Shown piece by piece: positions 1 through 8,196 of a DNA stretch of 23,464 bases (position 1 is its first letter; every line of letters begins with the position of its first letter). The notes under the pieces are model-generated. The model worked only from the letters and a program-made list of their open reading frames with translations. It was not told where the DNA came from and made no database searches. Source of the DNA: Amoeboradix gromovi (lineage: Eukaryota; Sanchytriomycota; Sanchytriomycetes; Sanchytriales; Sanchytriaceae); assembly GCA_018985225.1 (NCBI GenBank), contig JADGIF010000071.1, positions 1 to 23,464 on the forward strand. The letters are read 5' to 3'. Made by a program: the position numbers and the translations under genes.

Positions 1-140
1 TATTTATTTTCCTTTTATACTCGTCAACTCCGCAACTAGCTGAATGTCCACTCGCCTCTTAAATCCATAAAACTAATAAAGCTGAAATAATGTTCCAAGC
101 TGTTACAGAAAGTTGGTCCAGTTTTTATATTTGATGTCCC
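1..140 (+). mobile_element. Partial copy (right end) of the dispersed TIR element
   Basis: These 140 bases match 5417-5555 of the complete element at 5042-5555, with about six substitutions and one single-base indel (about 95% identity by eye). The copy ends at 140 with the same terminal inverted repeat, closing in TTTGATGTCCC. The left part lies beyond the window edge. The orientation is the same as the internal copy, so a target duplication cannot be checked. Confidence 0.85.
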
Positions 141-1043
141 TTTTGTTTTTTGTAAATTTTCAAGTTTCAATAGTTTTTATAACGCATATGTCAAATGCAA
201 GTCCACAGGTTAAAATAACTGAATTTACTAAGATAGATTCAACACTGAGGTCTCTTGGTCTCTAATGTCCTTCATTCTAAATTCCACTGGAAACACTTTC
301 ACCAAACTTTACATGAAACAATAATCGTGACAGTTCGATTGTTTTCTTGAATAAATCATTCATCGCAAATTTTTATGCATTTTTGTATAATTTCAAGACT
401 TTTCCAGATTTTTCTAATAGCTTAAATACTCGATTTTCTAGGAAATCAGAACTTTTAACGAGGAGATCTGTGCGGCCATTTAAGATGTGATTATTAATGT
501 CATTGTGATAGTAAATCGCTTCTTTTCATATACTGCTGTCTTACTCTTCCGATCATCGTATTTCATGTTTGCAGCTAATATTTCTTCAATTCACTCAACA
601 CCTGCTACATCTCTGTCTTGGGTTTTTTGAATTTGATACTGGTGCTATTTTCTGGTAGTATATGTATATTGTAGTTATGGACACTTTGGTATTCTCCTCA
701 CTAAGAGTCTTGGCTAACTACAAAATCGAAAATTTACACAGAGAAAAACGATGCTTGCGGCTGAGTTAGAGCAGTTGGTCTCGCTTCCACTACTCTGAGA
801 TAGAACTGTAGTTCCGCAACTTGTGCACAACTTGTGCATTTTGCATTAATATACGCTTCATTGCGTTCCCCCAATGTCTTTCCAGTCGTTTGTCGTAAAT
901 TCAAAAACATGAGTATCTTTTTTATCCGATTCGAAAACTAAAGAAAAAACTTTTGGCGCGATAAAAAGTCATGCAATCGGGATAAACTTTTTATTCAATT
1001 AGAATCGATTCCTGATTTTACCCCAATCTATTTTTCGCAGAGC
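141..1043. other. Non-coding stretch upstream of the OYE gene
   Basis: I see no convincing gene here. Frames are short and the region is AT-rich. Small details: an 11-base direct repeat built on AACTTGTGCA at 818-838; an E2F-like TTTGGCGC at 952-959, about 85 bases before the OYE start; and a pyrimidine-rich tract ending in CAG at 1029-1040, just before the start codon, which resembles a 3' splice site. None of these is strong enough to call alone. Confidence 0.5.
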
Positions 1044-2051
1044 ATGTCCCAAATGTTCACTCCATTTAAAATTGGTAACTCAGAACTAAAGCATAGAATC
1101 GTTCTTGCACCGCTAACAAGAATGAGAGCTCCAGGGCATATGCCAAATTCATTAATGGAAAAGTATTACTATCAGCGCAGTACAGACGGTGGGTTATTAA
1201 TTACTGAAGGCACATTTCCCAATGAGAGTGCTATAGCATTCAAAAATGTGCCTGGTATTTGGTCCACTGATCAAACCAGTGCTTGGAAGCCAATTGTACA
1301 GGCCGTTCATTCCAGAAAATCTACTTTTTATATGCAACTATGGCATACTGGTAGAGCGTCTATGTTTAAGCCAGTTAGCTGCACTGCTGCACCATTAAAG
1401 GCAAAAGGAAGCAAGGTTCCTCATGCTTTAACTCCTGCGCAGATTGAACAAACAGTTCTAGATTTTCAAAATTCGTCGGCAAATGCTAAAGAAGCAGGAT
1501 TTGACGGCGTAGAGATTCACGCAGCTAACGGATACTTGTTTCAACAATTTTTAGATAGTACAATTAATGCCAGAACGGATGAATATGGGGGAAGTTATGA
1601 GAACAGATGCAGATTCCTGCTAGAGACTGTTAAAGGCGCTTTGAAAGTGTTTCCAAAAGGAGTAGGTGTTAGGCTAAGTCCTTATAGTACATACAATGAT
1701 ACAAATGAGATGGATGAACAGTTATGGCTCCATGTGGTTAGAGAGTTGAACAAATTGGAATTATCTTATTTGCATTTAGTGGAACCCAGGGTGATCGGAG
1801 GAGGACAAGAGGTGGTTACTTCTAACTCACTAGACAGTTTAATTAAAATTAATAAATTGCCTTTGATTTTGGCAGGTGGATTTAACTCAACAAATTATGA
1901 ATCAAAGAAGAATGTAGCGATTGCTTTTGGTCGCTATTACATTAGCAACCCTACTCTAGTCCATAAGTTGAAGAATAATATTGAATTGACGAAATACGAT
2001 AGATCCACGTTTTACTCTTCTGGCGAAAAAGGATATACAACGTACACTTGA
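1044..2051 (+). CDS. Old Yellow Enzyme-family NADH:flavin oxidoreductase
   Basis: This 335-residue protein is an FMN-binding TIM-barrel ene-reductase of the OYE family, which uses NAD(P)H to reduce activated C=C bonds. It is probably cytosolic, as no targeting sequence is seen. The N-terminus holds the family hallmark APLTR, with Thr25 at the flavin-tuning position. Gln98-Leu-Trp precedes HTGRAS. The active-site segment EIHAANGYL supplies His159, Asn162 and Tyr164, matching the His/Asn substrate clamp and the Tyr proton donor. NARTDEYGGS is at 175-184, VRLSP carries Arg210, and LILAGGF (274-280) with FGRYYISNP (295-303) forms the FMN phosphate site. The C-terminal FYSSGEKGYTTY is the usual OYE ending, so the protein is complete, although slightly shorter than typical fungal members. 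The ATG at 1044 places the first beta strand directly at the N-terminus, as in the family. The physiological substrate cannot be inferred. No intron is needed. Confidence 0.93.
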   Translation: MSQMFTPFKIGNSELKHRIVLAPLTRMRAPGHMPNSLMEKYYYQRSTDGGLLITEGTFPNESAIAFKNVPGIWSTDQTSAWKPIVQAVHSRKSTFYMQLWHTGRASMFKPVSCTAAPLKAKGSKVPHALTPAQIEQTVLDFQNSSANAKEAGFDGVEIHAANGYLFQQFLDSTINARTDEYGGSYENRCRFLLETVKGALKVFPKGVGVRLSPYSTYNDTNEMDEQLWLHVVRELNKLELSYLHLVEPRVIGGGQEVVTSNSLDSLIKINKLPLILAGGFNSTNYESKKNVAIAFGRYYISNPTLVHKLKNNIELTKYDRSTFYSSGEKGYTTYT

Positions 2052-2063
2052 TGTGAAGACATT

Positions 2064-2069
2064 AATAAA
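2064..2069 (+). terminator. Poly(A) signal AATAAA of the OYE gene
   Basis: AATAAA begins 12 bases after the TGA stop. This is the only strong 3'-end signal close to the gene, and its spacing agrees with the other genes in the window. Confidence 0.6.
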
Positions 2070-2640
2070 GTATTACTACAATCTTAGTGTCATAGTGTGT
2101 CTGGCGTTTAATCATTTCGTAATGCCTCTTCGTTTAATTTTGATTCCCCCTGTAAAGAACAAGCTTCTCTTTCATGTTCTCTATCTCCCACAGTCTTTGA
2201 TAGGATCAGATATTTTCGCTGCTCTTCTTACCTTTAATGCCTATCGATATGACCTACTATCAAGTTAACATGCCCGAAAGCATTAACATTTTATCAACTT
2301 AATCGACGAATCAGGAAACCTTGGACTTCGAAGCATATATTTTTACAACGCAACTGCAATTAGATTTGCCCAACAAAATAGAAGCGATTGGTTTAAATAA
2401 AAGTTTACTCTCAGTGATAAGAAAAATTAAAAGAATTTGTTTATTTTAGCACGGTAATTGCTTAGAAATTTTAGATCAGGGTAGAACTCTCTTTTTGTTG
2501 AACTGAAATCTAAGTAACATCGCCAAATGGCTTATGAACCCATGCTGATCAATATTCTCGAATGGTACATTCTCCACCAATCGGCGTGATTCAGTAAATT
2601 CTAAGATTCTTAAGGGTTTCCAAAAGAATGTTCGCAATAC
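2070..2640. other. Non-coding spacer
   Basis: About 570 bases with no supportable gene. The longest frame here (2053-2268) has no ATG at its start and overlaps the OYE poly(A) signal. I see no RNA gene or repeat. Confidence 0.5.
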
Positions 2641-2648
2641 TATAAAAG
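2641..2648 (+). promoter_or_regulatory. TATA box-like TATAAAAG
   Basis: A perfect TATAAAAG lies 85 bases before the ATG at 2733. If used, transcription would begin around 2670 and leave a leader of about 60 bases. It also contains the in-frame stop that bounds the open frame upstream, so coding cannot extend further 5' without a splice. Confidence 0.4.
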
Positions 2649-2732
2649 AAGTTCAGGTTATTAATTCAAAAAAAGGTGTTAGTTGAACAGTCGAGCTATT
2701 TGTTAGACAACATAGAGAGAGTAAGTTCTTCA

Positions 2733-3026
2733 ATGGCAGGCTCTGAGCGAGCATGGATGAGTTCCATCGTTGAAAATTCCTCTAGATATTCACGCAATTG
2801 GGAGAATGAGTCTAAAGCCCAAGTATATGCTGAAGAAAGTTCAAGCATGCCAAGTTTGAGTTCGTCAAGTCAGATCTATGCAGAATATGTCGCTCCTAGT
2901 GCGACTGTACCATCTGATGTTTATTCCTCATCCCTTTACAAAGCAGAACCACAGGCCACCGAGACATCTGCATCTTGGGTGATGCTGAAATTCAATATCA
3001 TGATACTGATTGCGCTGTTCTTGTAA
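2733..3026 (+). CDS. Small Ser-rich protein with GPI-type hydrophobic tail (tentative)
   Basis: From the first ATG this encodes 97 residues. The middle is Ser/Tyr/Glu-rich (ESSSMPSLSSSSQIY), and the C-terminus ends in a short spacer and a hydrophobic run (VMLKFNIMILIALFL) that looks like a GPI-attachment signal or a tail anchor. No N-terminal signal peptide is visible. The same frame stays open back to 2646 but without any ATG, and a consensus splice donor GTAAGT sits inside it at 2721-2726. An upstream signal-peptide exon may therefore exist, or the gene may be a decayed cell-surface gene. A TATA box upstream and AATAAA 13 bases after the stop favour a real transcript. I do not recognise a family. 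The composition resembles fungal wall proteins, but that is a weak argument. Confidence 0.42.
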   Translation: MAGSERAWMSSIVENSSRYSRNWENESKAQVYAEESSSMPSLSSSSQIYAEYVAPSATVPSDVYSSSLYKAEPQATETSASWVMLKFNIMILIALFL

Positions 3027-3038
3027 AAACAATTAAAA

Positions 3039-3044
3039 AATAAA
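3039..3044 (+). terminator. Poly(A) signal AATAAA of the Ser-rich ORF
   Basis: AATAAA begins 12 bases after the TAA stop at 3024-3026, in an A-rich run. The spacing matches the other genes. Confidence 0.45.
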
Positions 3045-3247
3045 TGAATACCACTGCAGTTTCTTAATTTCTCGCTTAAACTTCTAAGTATCATTGTACT
3101 GTTCTTGAAATCAAAAATAGTAGACTGTTAATAATTTTAGCTTAATTAAAGAATACCTTTATTTAACATTTCAAGTGGTAAATTATTGAAGTTTCATAGA
3201 CTGCAAAACAGAAGAGATCTTAAGCACAAGTTACATAACATTTTGTA

Positions 3248-3253
3248 TTTATT
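3248..3253 (-). terminator. Poly(A) signal AATAAA overlapping the ELP3 stop codon
   Basis: On the minus strand the last codon and stop read GAA TAA A, so AATAAA includes the TAA stop itself. A 3' UTR of only about 10-25 bases is implied. Confidence 0.6.
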
Positions 3254-4874
3254 CCAGGTATTTAACCATGTATGGCCCTTCCAACTCATATCCCAACTTC
3301 CTGTAGTAGTCTCTGGTACCGACCCCAGATATAACTGCCAGCTTTTTGCTTTTATGCTCTTTCTTAGCTATTCTTTCTGCTGCCTCCATTAATAAGGTTC
3401 CAAACCCCTGATGCTGGAACTTTGTTGGATCTCTGTTATGAATTGGCACCACGCTGCCATAAACATGCAGCTCCCTAACAATACTCTGCGGAGTTCCATC
3501 CATAAGCAGCTCAGGCCTGAAAACAGTTTCGCTACATTTTCTTAAGCGTAATAACCCAATTAATATATCTTGTTGGGGATCTTCATAACTTAAAAAAGTC
3601 TCCCATCCTCCATTTGCCACGTAATCTCTGCGTATCAACTCGACGTGATTCGGTACAACCTTTGCATGTACTTCTTGTATTCCTACTTCTCTAGTTCTTA
3701 CATCTCTGCATTTGAGTTTCAAGTCCTTCATCCTTTGCAGTGCCAGCTCTCTGATATTTCCATGTTCTACACCACTGGTAACTAACGGCATAGGTATATC
3801 TCGTTGCACTCTGTATACTCTAACCCATGGTGGTACAACACTTAGTATTTTGGCCAGTAAATCAATCAAATCATTTGGCTTGTAATTTTTATATCTTCCT
3901 TGTCGCCATAATTCATAAATACCTGTACCCCTAATGACCAATAACGGATATATCTTTAGTCCGTCTGCTCTGAATTTAGGGCTATCAAAGAATTCATCAA
4001 ATTGGTCTAAATCTCTCTCCATTCCTACATTTGGTAGATCGGGCATCATGTGCGCCACAACTTTGTACCCAGCATCCTTTGAAAGCTGAAACGACTCACA
4101 TACGGCTTTAACTGTATGGCCTCGGTTAGTATCTCTAGCTACATCTTCGTAAACACTCTGAACTCCAATCTCTAATCTAGTGCAGCCATATTTGAGCATG
4201 TCGTTTATATGAGGTTTTAAACAATAATCAGGCCTGGTTTCTATTGTAATTCCTATACACTTAGTAACTGAATGTTCACTAAACATTACTGCTTCATTTA
4301 TATCCTGGGAAGTGTGACCTGACAAGGCATCGTGCAGCTTAGCAATAAAACCGTCTCTATAATCTTGAGGTAGACTCATAAATGTACCGCCCATCACTAT
4401 GTATTCTACTTTATCGCATTGGTGACCCAACTGCTCAAGTTGTTTTATTCTACCCCGCGCTTGTTCAAATGGATCATATCTAGCTCGAATAGCCCTCATG
4501 GAAGTAGGCTCAAACCCAGTATAGCTTTGAGTGCTATATTCAAAGTCGCTATCAGGGCCACCAGGACAATAACTGCACACATACTTTGTATACGCAATGT
4601 GTGGGCAACGATGGGGTTTAGCCATCACAGCAACGACAGCAATTCCACTAGCAGTTCTAATAGGTTTCGCCTTTAAACGAGGAAGCAGGCTTTTCTTATG
4701 AACTTCCGGAACGCAAGCTATTATATCAACTAATCGGGGTTGAGATGCTAATTTGTATTTTTTTGATATTTTACCTTTAAGAGCATTTAAGTTGCAAGAT
4801 TCGTCCTCTTTTAATTTTAACAGTATTTTCACTATTTCAGTACATGCCAACACGGTGACTTCTTTCTGATTCAT
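3249..4874 (-). CDS. ELP3: Elongator complex catalytic subunit Elp3
   Basis: This 541-residue protein is the catalytic subunit of Elongator, which makes the carboxymethyl-type modification of wobble uridine 34 in tRNA (cm5U, leading to mcm5U/ncm5U). The radical-SAM half has the Elp3 [4Fe-4S] pattern with Cys90, Cys100 and Cys103 (CPHI...[15 protein letters not shown]), followed by the family blocks [18 protein letters not shown] and [12 protein letters not shown]. The C-terminal half is a GNAT acetyltransferase-like domain with the acetyl-CoA loop [10 protein letters not shown] at 488-497 and a tyrosine-rich end ([15 protein letters not shown]). The length is close to human ELP3 (547), so it is complete. 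The ATG at 4874 gives a family-like N-terminus. The cytosol is the expected location. The gene is intronless, and its 5' side faces the TIR element 167 bases away. Confidence 0.98.
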   Translation of the reverse strand: MNQKEVTVLACTEIVKILLKLKEDESCNLNALKGKISKKYKLASQPRLVDIIACVPEVHKKSLLPRLKAKPIRTASGIAVVAVMAKPHRCPHIAYTKYVCSYCPGGPDSDFEYSTQSYTGFEPTSMRAIRARYDPFEQARGRIKQLEQLGHQCDKVEYIVMGGTFMSLPQDYRDGFIAKLHDALSGHTSQDINEAVMFSEHSVTKCIGITIETRPDYCLKPHINDMLKYGCTRLEIGVQSVYEDVARDTNRGHTVKAVCESFQLSKDAGYKVVAHMMPDLPNVGMERDLDQFDEFFDSPKFRADGLKIYPLLVIRGTGIYELWRQGRYKNYKPNDLIDLLAKILSVVPPWVRVYRVQRDIPMPLVTSGVEHGNIRELALQRMKDLKLKCRDVRTREVGIQEVHAKVVPNHVELIRRDYVANGGWETFLSYEDPQQDILIGLLRLRKCSETVFRPELLMDGTPQSIVRELHVYGSVVPIHNRDPTKFQHQGFGTLLMEAAERIAKKEHKSKKLAVISGVGTRDYYRKLGYELEGPYMVKYLE

Positions 4875-4893
4875 TGCTCCTCCAAGTTAGATC

Positions 4894-4906
4894 CCAATAA
4901 AATTGG
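4894..4906. promoter_or_regulatory. Paired inverted CCAAT boxes upstream of ELP3
   Basis: CCAAT-AAA-ATTGG is a perfect inverted arrangement of two CCAAT pentamers with a 3-base centre, 20-32 bases upstream of the ELP3 ATG. CCAAT is the NF-Y/HAP binding core. The position is very close to the start codon, so binding is speculative. Confidence 0.25.
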
Positions 4907-5035
4907 ACAAATACTTTTTTGCACGGATATCGCCGCCGATTTTTGTAATCTCATCAAACGGCAGGTAAGACTTATAAAGACAATTTAAGTAAGACTTGAT
5001 ATCGCTAAATTAAAGTTTAGAAAAAACTATCTTAT

Positions 5036-5041
5036 CAGCAT
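5036..5041. repeat. Left target-site duplication CAGCAT
   Basis: CAGCAT sits directly against the left end of the TIR element and is repeated exactly at 5556-5561 against the right end. This is the direct duplication expected from transposase-mediated insertion. Confidence 0.75.
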
Positions 5042-5070
5042 GGGACACCAAATATAAAAACTAGACCAAC
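5042..5070. repeat. Left terminal inverted repeat
   Basis: This 29-base TIR pairs with 5527-5555, with mismatches at positions 7, 22, 26 and 28 counted from the tip. The first six bases are GGGACA. Confidence 0.85.
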
Positions 5071-5474
5071 TCGTTTTTAAAGGTGTTCCATACGGAGGAA
5101 ATGCTATCATTAATAAAAGATCTTCTATTATACCAAGATTCTTTCATTAATTGTATTCCCCTCTTCAAAATAAAACTAGAAGACCCTACATCTCTTTCAA
5201 ATATATGAGGTCTTTGAGCATCTAAGCAAAAGGTGCATTTTCTTAGACGGTACTCTTTTCTAGAGTCATTTTGTAATGTTATACTAGCATCATTACTCTT
5301 ATCTATTCTAGTTTTTACAGAGTAATAGTGATATTTTATTTGAAATAAAGATTGGATGAAAGAGTAAGAGAATAGATCTACAGAATATTTATTTTTGAAA
5401 TTTCGATACAAAAAGTTATTTATTTTCCATTTATACTCGTCAACTCCGCAACTAGCTGAATGTCCACTCGTCTC
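5061..5474 (-). pseudogene. Open coding-like remnant inside the TIR element
   Basis: This minus-strand frame is open for 137 codons and stops with TAG just inside the left TIR. It has no ATG near its 5' end, so it is not a complete gene. It contains a Cys pair (CTFC) and a basic stretch (RKEYRLRKC) but matches no family I recognise. It may be the 3' end of a transposase or cargo gene left in a deleted derivative. Where the copy at 23388-23464 overlaps, the stop is kept, the only indel is exactly 3 bases, and three of five substitutions are silent. That is mildly suggestive of coding history. The right-end copy at 1-140 shows two replacement changes in the same frame, which argues for decay. 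Confidence 0.35.
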
Positions 5475-5526
5475 TTAAATCCATAAAATAATAAAGCTGA
5501 AATAATGTTCCAAGTTGTCACAGAAA

Positions 5527-5555
5527 GGTAGTCCAGTTTTTATATTTGATGTCCC
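5527..5555. repeat. Right terminal inverted repeat
   Basis: This is the inverted partner of 5042-5070, ending TGTCCC at 5555. The same terminus ends the window-start copy at 140. Confidence 0.85.
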
Positions 5556-5561
5556 CAGCAT
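5556..5561. repeat. Right target-site duplication CAGCAT
   Basis: This is an exact copy of 5036-5041, immediately after the right TIR. Removing the element and one CAGCAT would give the inferred empty site. Confidence 0.75.
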
Positions 5562-5674
5562 GTAATCTGCTCATATTTTACAGCATTTACTTAACTTTGT
5601 TTTAGTGTGTAGGATAGCTTATCAAAAATAGAATGGAGGGTGTAAAGACTGGTTACCTAAAGCTTATCATTAAT

Positions 5675-5684
5675 TTTATTTATT
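5675..5684 (-). terminator. Two overlapping AATAAA signals of the 631-residue gene
   Basis: On the minus strand the first AATAAA begins 4 bases after the TAA stop, and a second overlaps it (AATAAATAAA). This predicts a very short 3' UTR that ends before the TIR element. Confidence 0.6.
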
Positions 5685-5688
5685 GGTG

Positions 5689-7584
5689 TTACTCACTCTC
5701 TTCACTATCCTCATATCCACTTGTATCCTCTTCCTCGCTCTCCAAATCAATTTTCATGCCAAAGATCTCAAATTCCGATTCTAGATATTCCTTGATTTCA
5801 GTCCCATTTCCTTCCAGGTCGTAAGCACAATTAAAGATTTCCTGCACATTCTGTTGTATATATATCTTGTTTTTGTGTATTAACTCAGTCATTAGTTCGT
5901 ATTCTCCCTTGGCAAGTAGCAGTGAATAAAAACAGCCATTGTTATATTCTAGGTTAAATTGGTCTAGCATGGTATATATCCTGTTCTTAAGCTTGTAACC
6001 GCTTGTGTCATATGCGTAATACGGCATGCAGTCAGTTACATCAAGTGTAATAATGTTTTCCAGCTTACTGTCACTTCTGCTAATTGAACTTTTGTGTGGC
6101 GACCTTAGCAAGTCATCAAGCAATTCTACAAACTGGAGTTTAAAAACGTGTTTAATGTAGCATAATCTGGTTTCTTCACTATTATCCAGCATTGGAAATA
6201 TAAGTTCCATCATTTTTAGTAATTCCAGTCTTTTCAGACTACTTTTCTTTATATCAACCAGAACGGAGTAGTCGCAAGGTAGATAAAATAATTTTATACT
6301 CTTTGGTTTGACAATTACACTGTCTAGAAGCCTATTAAATAGCAGGACATCGCAGTTGTACATCAGCCTAGTTATCAGTAAATCTAGTATATCGTACTGT
6401 GGATATTGCAGATATAGGTCAATAGCAGTATCCAAGTCATTAATAACATAGTATTTCAATAGCTCTAGCCTAATTTCTACAATGTTCCATAATTTTAATG
6501 AAGCATCAACAACTCTGGTCATGAAGTAGTCAATAAGAGGCATTTCAGTTTGATTGCAATGAAAAGTGCTTAACGGATCAGTACGGTTTAAACTGGTGAA
6601 TGACTCTGTCTGACTAACAAAAGACTTTGAATAAAATTTAAAACAGTGAATCACATGATTAATATGCTCAGAATCGATCAATATCTGGAACTTCTTAATT
6701 ATTAAAGGATTATAGGCTGGCGAAGACTTCAGTATGTCTAAAGATAAAGATTCTATAGCTAATGGATGTGTGGAACGTGCCAACTGATTAAGTTTAAAGT
6801 AAATATTTCTTTTGTTGTACAGAATAGAAGAAGAAGAATAAAAGCAGGTTTTATCCTGGTCATTTAAATCCAAGCATATCATATCCACTAATTCAATTGG
6901 CATTAATTCTAACAGTGGGGAGAGACGATTTAATTCTAATGGCGTGCAAGACAGCAGACGATAAAATTGAAAATCATTCATAAATCTAGATTGATGGTAT
7001 AAAATGTACTCCTCTAAGCTGTTTTTCAGAGACTTGGATTTGTTCGATTTGCGAGAAATCTGCTTGTTAAAATTGTTGATAATGGGCAAAAGTGGATTAT
7101 AATTACTTTTTAACCATGGAGTAAGACATAATAACCCAGATAATGTGACTTTTAGGGAATGGTCGCACTTTCTGACTGATAGTTTGTTAAATAAACGAAG
7201 AAGAAAACTTGACTGAACAATGCGATGGTTGTTAGTAACAAAAGTATTGAATAACAGAGACAGATGGTACTCTAGTTGTGATACCTTGTAATTTAACAAA
7301 GTACGCTGTTGGACTTGTAGAGGAGTTAGTGCTTTGTACTGTTGCAGAAATATATGGAATGGACATGATTCAAATATATCATTAAGTAATGTGTGGGTGT
7401 AATGTGGGAGCAGAGGATCAAGGCAGTTGGGACAATTTAATTGCGATAAATGCAACAATAAATCCTGGCATTTTTTAACATTCAGAGAGACTCGTAGTTC
7501 TTGGTGGATCTGATCGATGGCATCTTCTAAGTTATTCTGACAGAATTCTAACTGCTCCTGACTATCTAGAGAGAAGATGTCCAT
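5689..7584 (-). CDS. Hypothetical 631-residue protein with acidic tail
   Basis: I do not recognise this protein. The frame is open to 7611, but its first nine codons contain no ATG. The first ATG, at 7584, begins MDIFSLDSQEQLEF and is the likely start. The sequence is Leu/Ile-rich with many short amphipathic helices and reads like an alpha-helical repeat (HEAT/ARM-like) scaffold, though no repeat can be aligned by eye. A CPNC pair occurs at residues 51-54. The last 20 or so residues are strongly acidic (ESEEEDTSGYEDSEESE), a pattern common in nuclear, nucleolar or chaperone-binding proteins. No signal peptide or membrane segment is evident. AATAAA follows within 4 bases of the stop, which supports a real transcript. 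It may be a fast-evolving homologue of a conserved factor or a lineage-specific gene. Confidence 0.75.
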   Translation of the reverse strand: MDIFSLDSQEQLEFCQNNLEDAIDQIHQELRVSLNVKKCQDLLLHLSQLNCPNCLDPLLPHYTHTLLNDIFESCPFHIFLQQYKALTPLQVQQRTLLNYKVSQLEYHLSLLFNTFVTNNHRIVQSSFLLRLFNKLSVRKCDHSLKVTLSGLLCLTPWLKSNYNPLLPIINNFNKQISRKSNKSKSLKNSLEEYILYHQSRFMNDFQFYRLLSCTPLELNRLSPLLELMPIELVDMICLDLNDQDKTCFYSSSSILYNKRNIYFKLNQLARSTHPLAIESLSLDILKSSPAYNPLIIKKFQILIDSEHINHVIHCFKFYSKSFVSQTESFTSLNRTDPLSTFHCNQTEMPLIDYFMTRVVDASLKLWNIVEIRLELLKYYVINDLDTAIDLYLQYPQYDILDLLITRLMYNCDVLLFNRLLDSVIVKPKSIKLFYLPCDYSVLVDIKKSSLKRLELLKMMELIFPMLDNSEETRLCYIKHVFKLQFVELLDDLLRSPHKSSISRSDSKLENIITLDVTDCMPYYAYDTSGYKLKNRIYTMLDQFNLEYNNGCFYSLLLAKGEYELMTELIHKNKIYIQQNVQEIFNCAYDLEGNGTEIKEYLESEFEIFGMKIDLESEEEDTSGYEDSEESE

Positions 7585-8196
7585 GTGTCTGTAAGTGGTT
7601 TCACTCCTCAAAATTGACTAGCAGTTGAACACTCAATATCGCGATTGATTGAATTCTGTCACTACAGTGGATCTACTATTAAAACTTTTGTAATAGAATA
7701 AACGTAATAATTTGTTTTGCTTATCTGCGAGAAATGTCCCCAAATAAATCTCATCCAGAATATCTCCAATCTTAAGACATCATCGAACAATGTAGAATCA
7801 ACTGTTTCCACTCAGAATTAGCCTTGAAATGAGATAATCGTAAAAACCGATTAGTGAAATCTTACGCAGCATTTGTTGCTCAATTTATACAAGGGTGGAT
7901 CTTCAATAAAATACAACTAAGAGACATGATGCGCAAATTGACATATGCAAGTGCATAGATTCTGCGATTAGCAACATATATCTGAGTCTATGCATCACTA
8001 TTAAATTATGCCTTAGAGTAATGGAACGATAGCAGCCAACGGAACGATTGGCTTTGCCAGTTTTTCTGTGAAAGAACTGGATTTGATAATAAATCAGGAT
8101 ATTTAATCAGAGAAGTTAAGATATGCAATGAGAAGGTATAAATTTTGCCTTGGGTTTCTATCCCGATCAACTAATACAATTTGTAGATTTTAAAAA
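7585..8196. other. Non-coding spacer
   Basis: About 610 AT-rich bases with no usable frame. A short hairpin (AGCCAA at 8034-8039 with TTGGCT at 8048-8053, 8-base loop) is the only local structure noticed, and it has no partner features. Promoter elements of the 631-residue gene must lie in the part near 7585, but I see no clear TATA box. Confidence 0.5.

Larger units (their letters stand above)
5042..5555. mobile_element. Complete 514 bp non-autonomous TIR DNA transposon
   Basis: The element starts GGGACACCAAATATAAAAAC and ends in the inverted counterpart (TTTTTATATTTGATGTCCC). The terminal inverted repeats match at 25 of 29 positions. It is flanked by the exact 6-base duplication CAGCAT. 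Two more copies occur in the window: 1-140 (right end) and 23388-23464 (left end), each about 93-95% identical, so insertion was recent enough to keep them alike. It is too small for a full transposase, hence non-autonomous or internally deleted. A minus-strand open frame fills most of it (see 5061-5474). I cannot assign a superfamily: 6-base duplications are uncommon among the well-known groups. It sits between the 3' end of the 631-residue gene and the start of ELP3, where it could affect the ELP3 promoter. Confidence 0.88.

Noticed and set aside
755-819. tRNA-like fold: TTGCGG pairs with CCGCAA 65 bases apart, with a D-arm-like AGAGCAGTTGGT inside
   Set aside because: There is no B-box/T-loop (GTTCGANTC), no stable anticodon stem, and the span is too short for a nuclear tRNA.
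952-959. E2F-like TTTGGCGC upstream of OYE
   Set aside because: A single 8-base match with no second site, and OYE is not a typical cell-cycle target.
2053-2268. 71-codon frame directly after the OYE stop
   Set aside because: It starts at GTG with no early ATG, overlaps the OYE poly(A) signal, and resembles no protein.
3186-3392. 68-codon plus-strand frame
   Set aside because: It overlaps the 3' end of ELP3 on the opposite strand and is a shadow of it.
7585-7611. Extension of the 631-residue gene by nine codons at its 5' end
   Set aside because: That extension begins with TTG. The first ATG is at 7584, and eukaryotic initiation there is more likely.
8034-8053. Short hairpin AGCCAA/TTGGCT
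   Set aside because: A 6-base stem with an 8-base loop is expected by chance in 600 bases, and nothing nearby depends on it.
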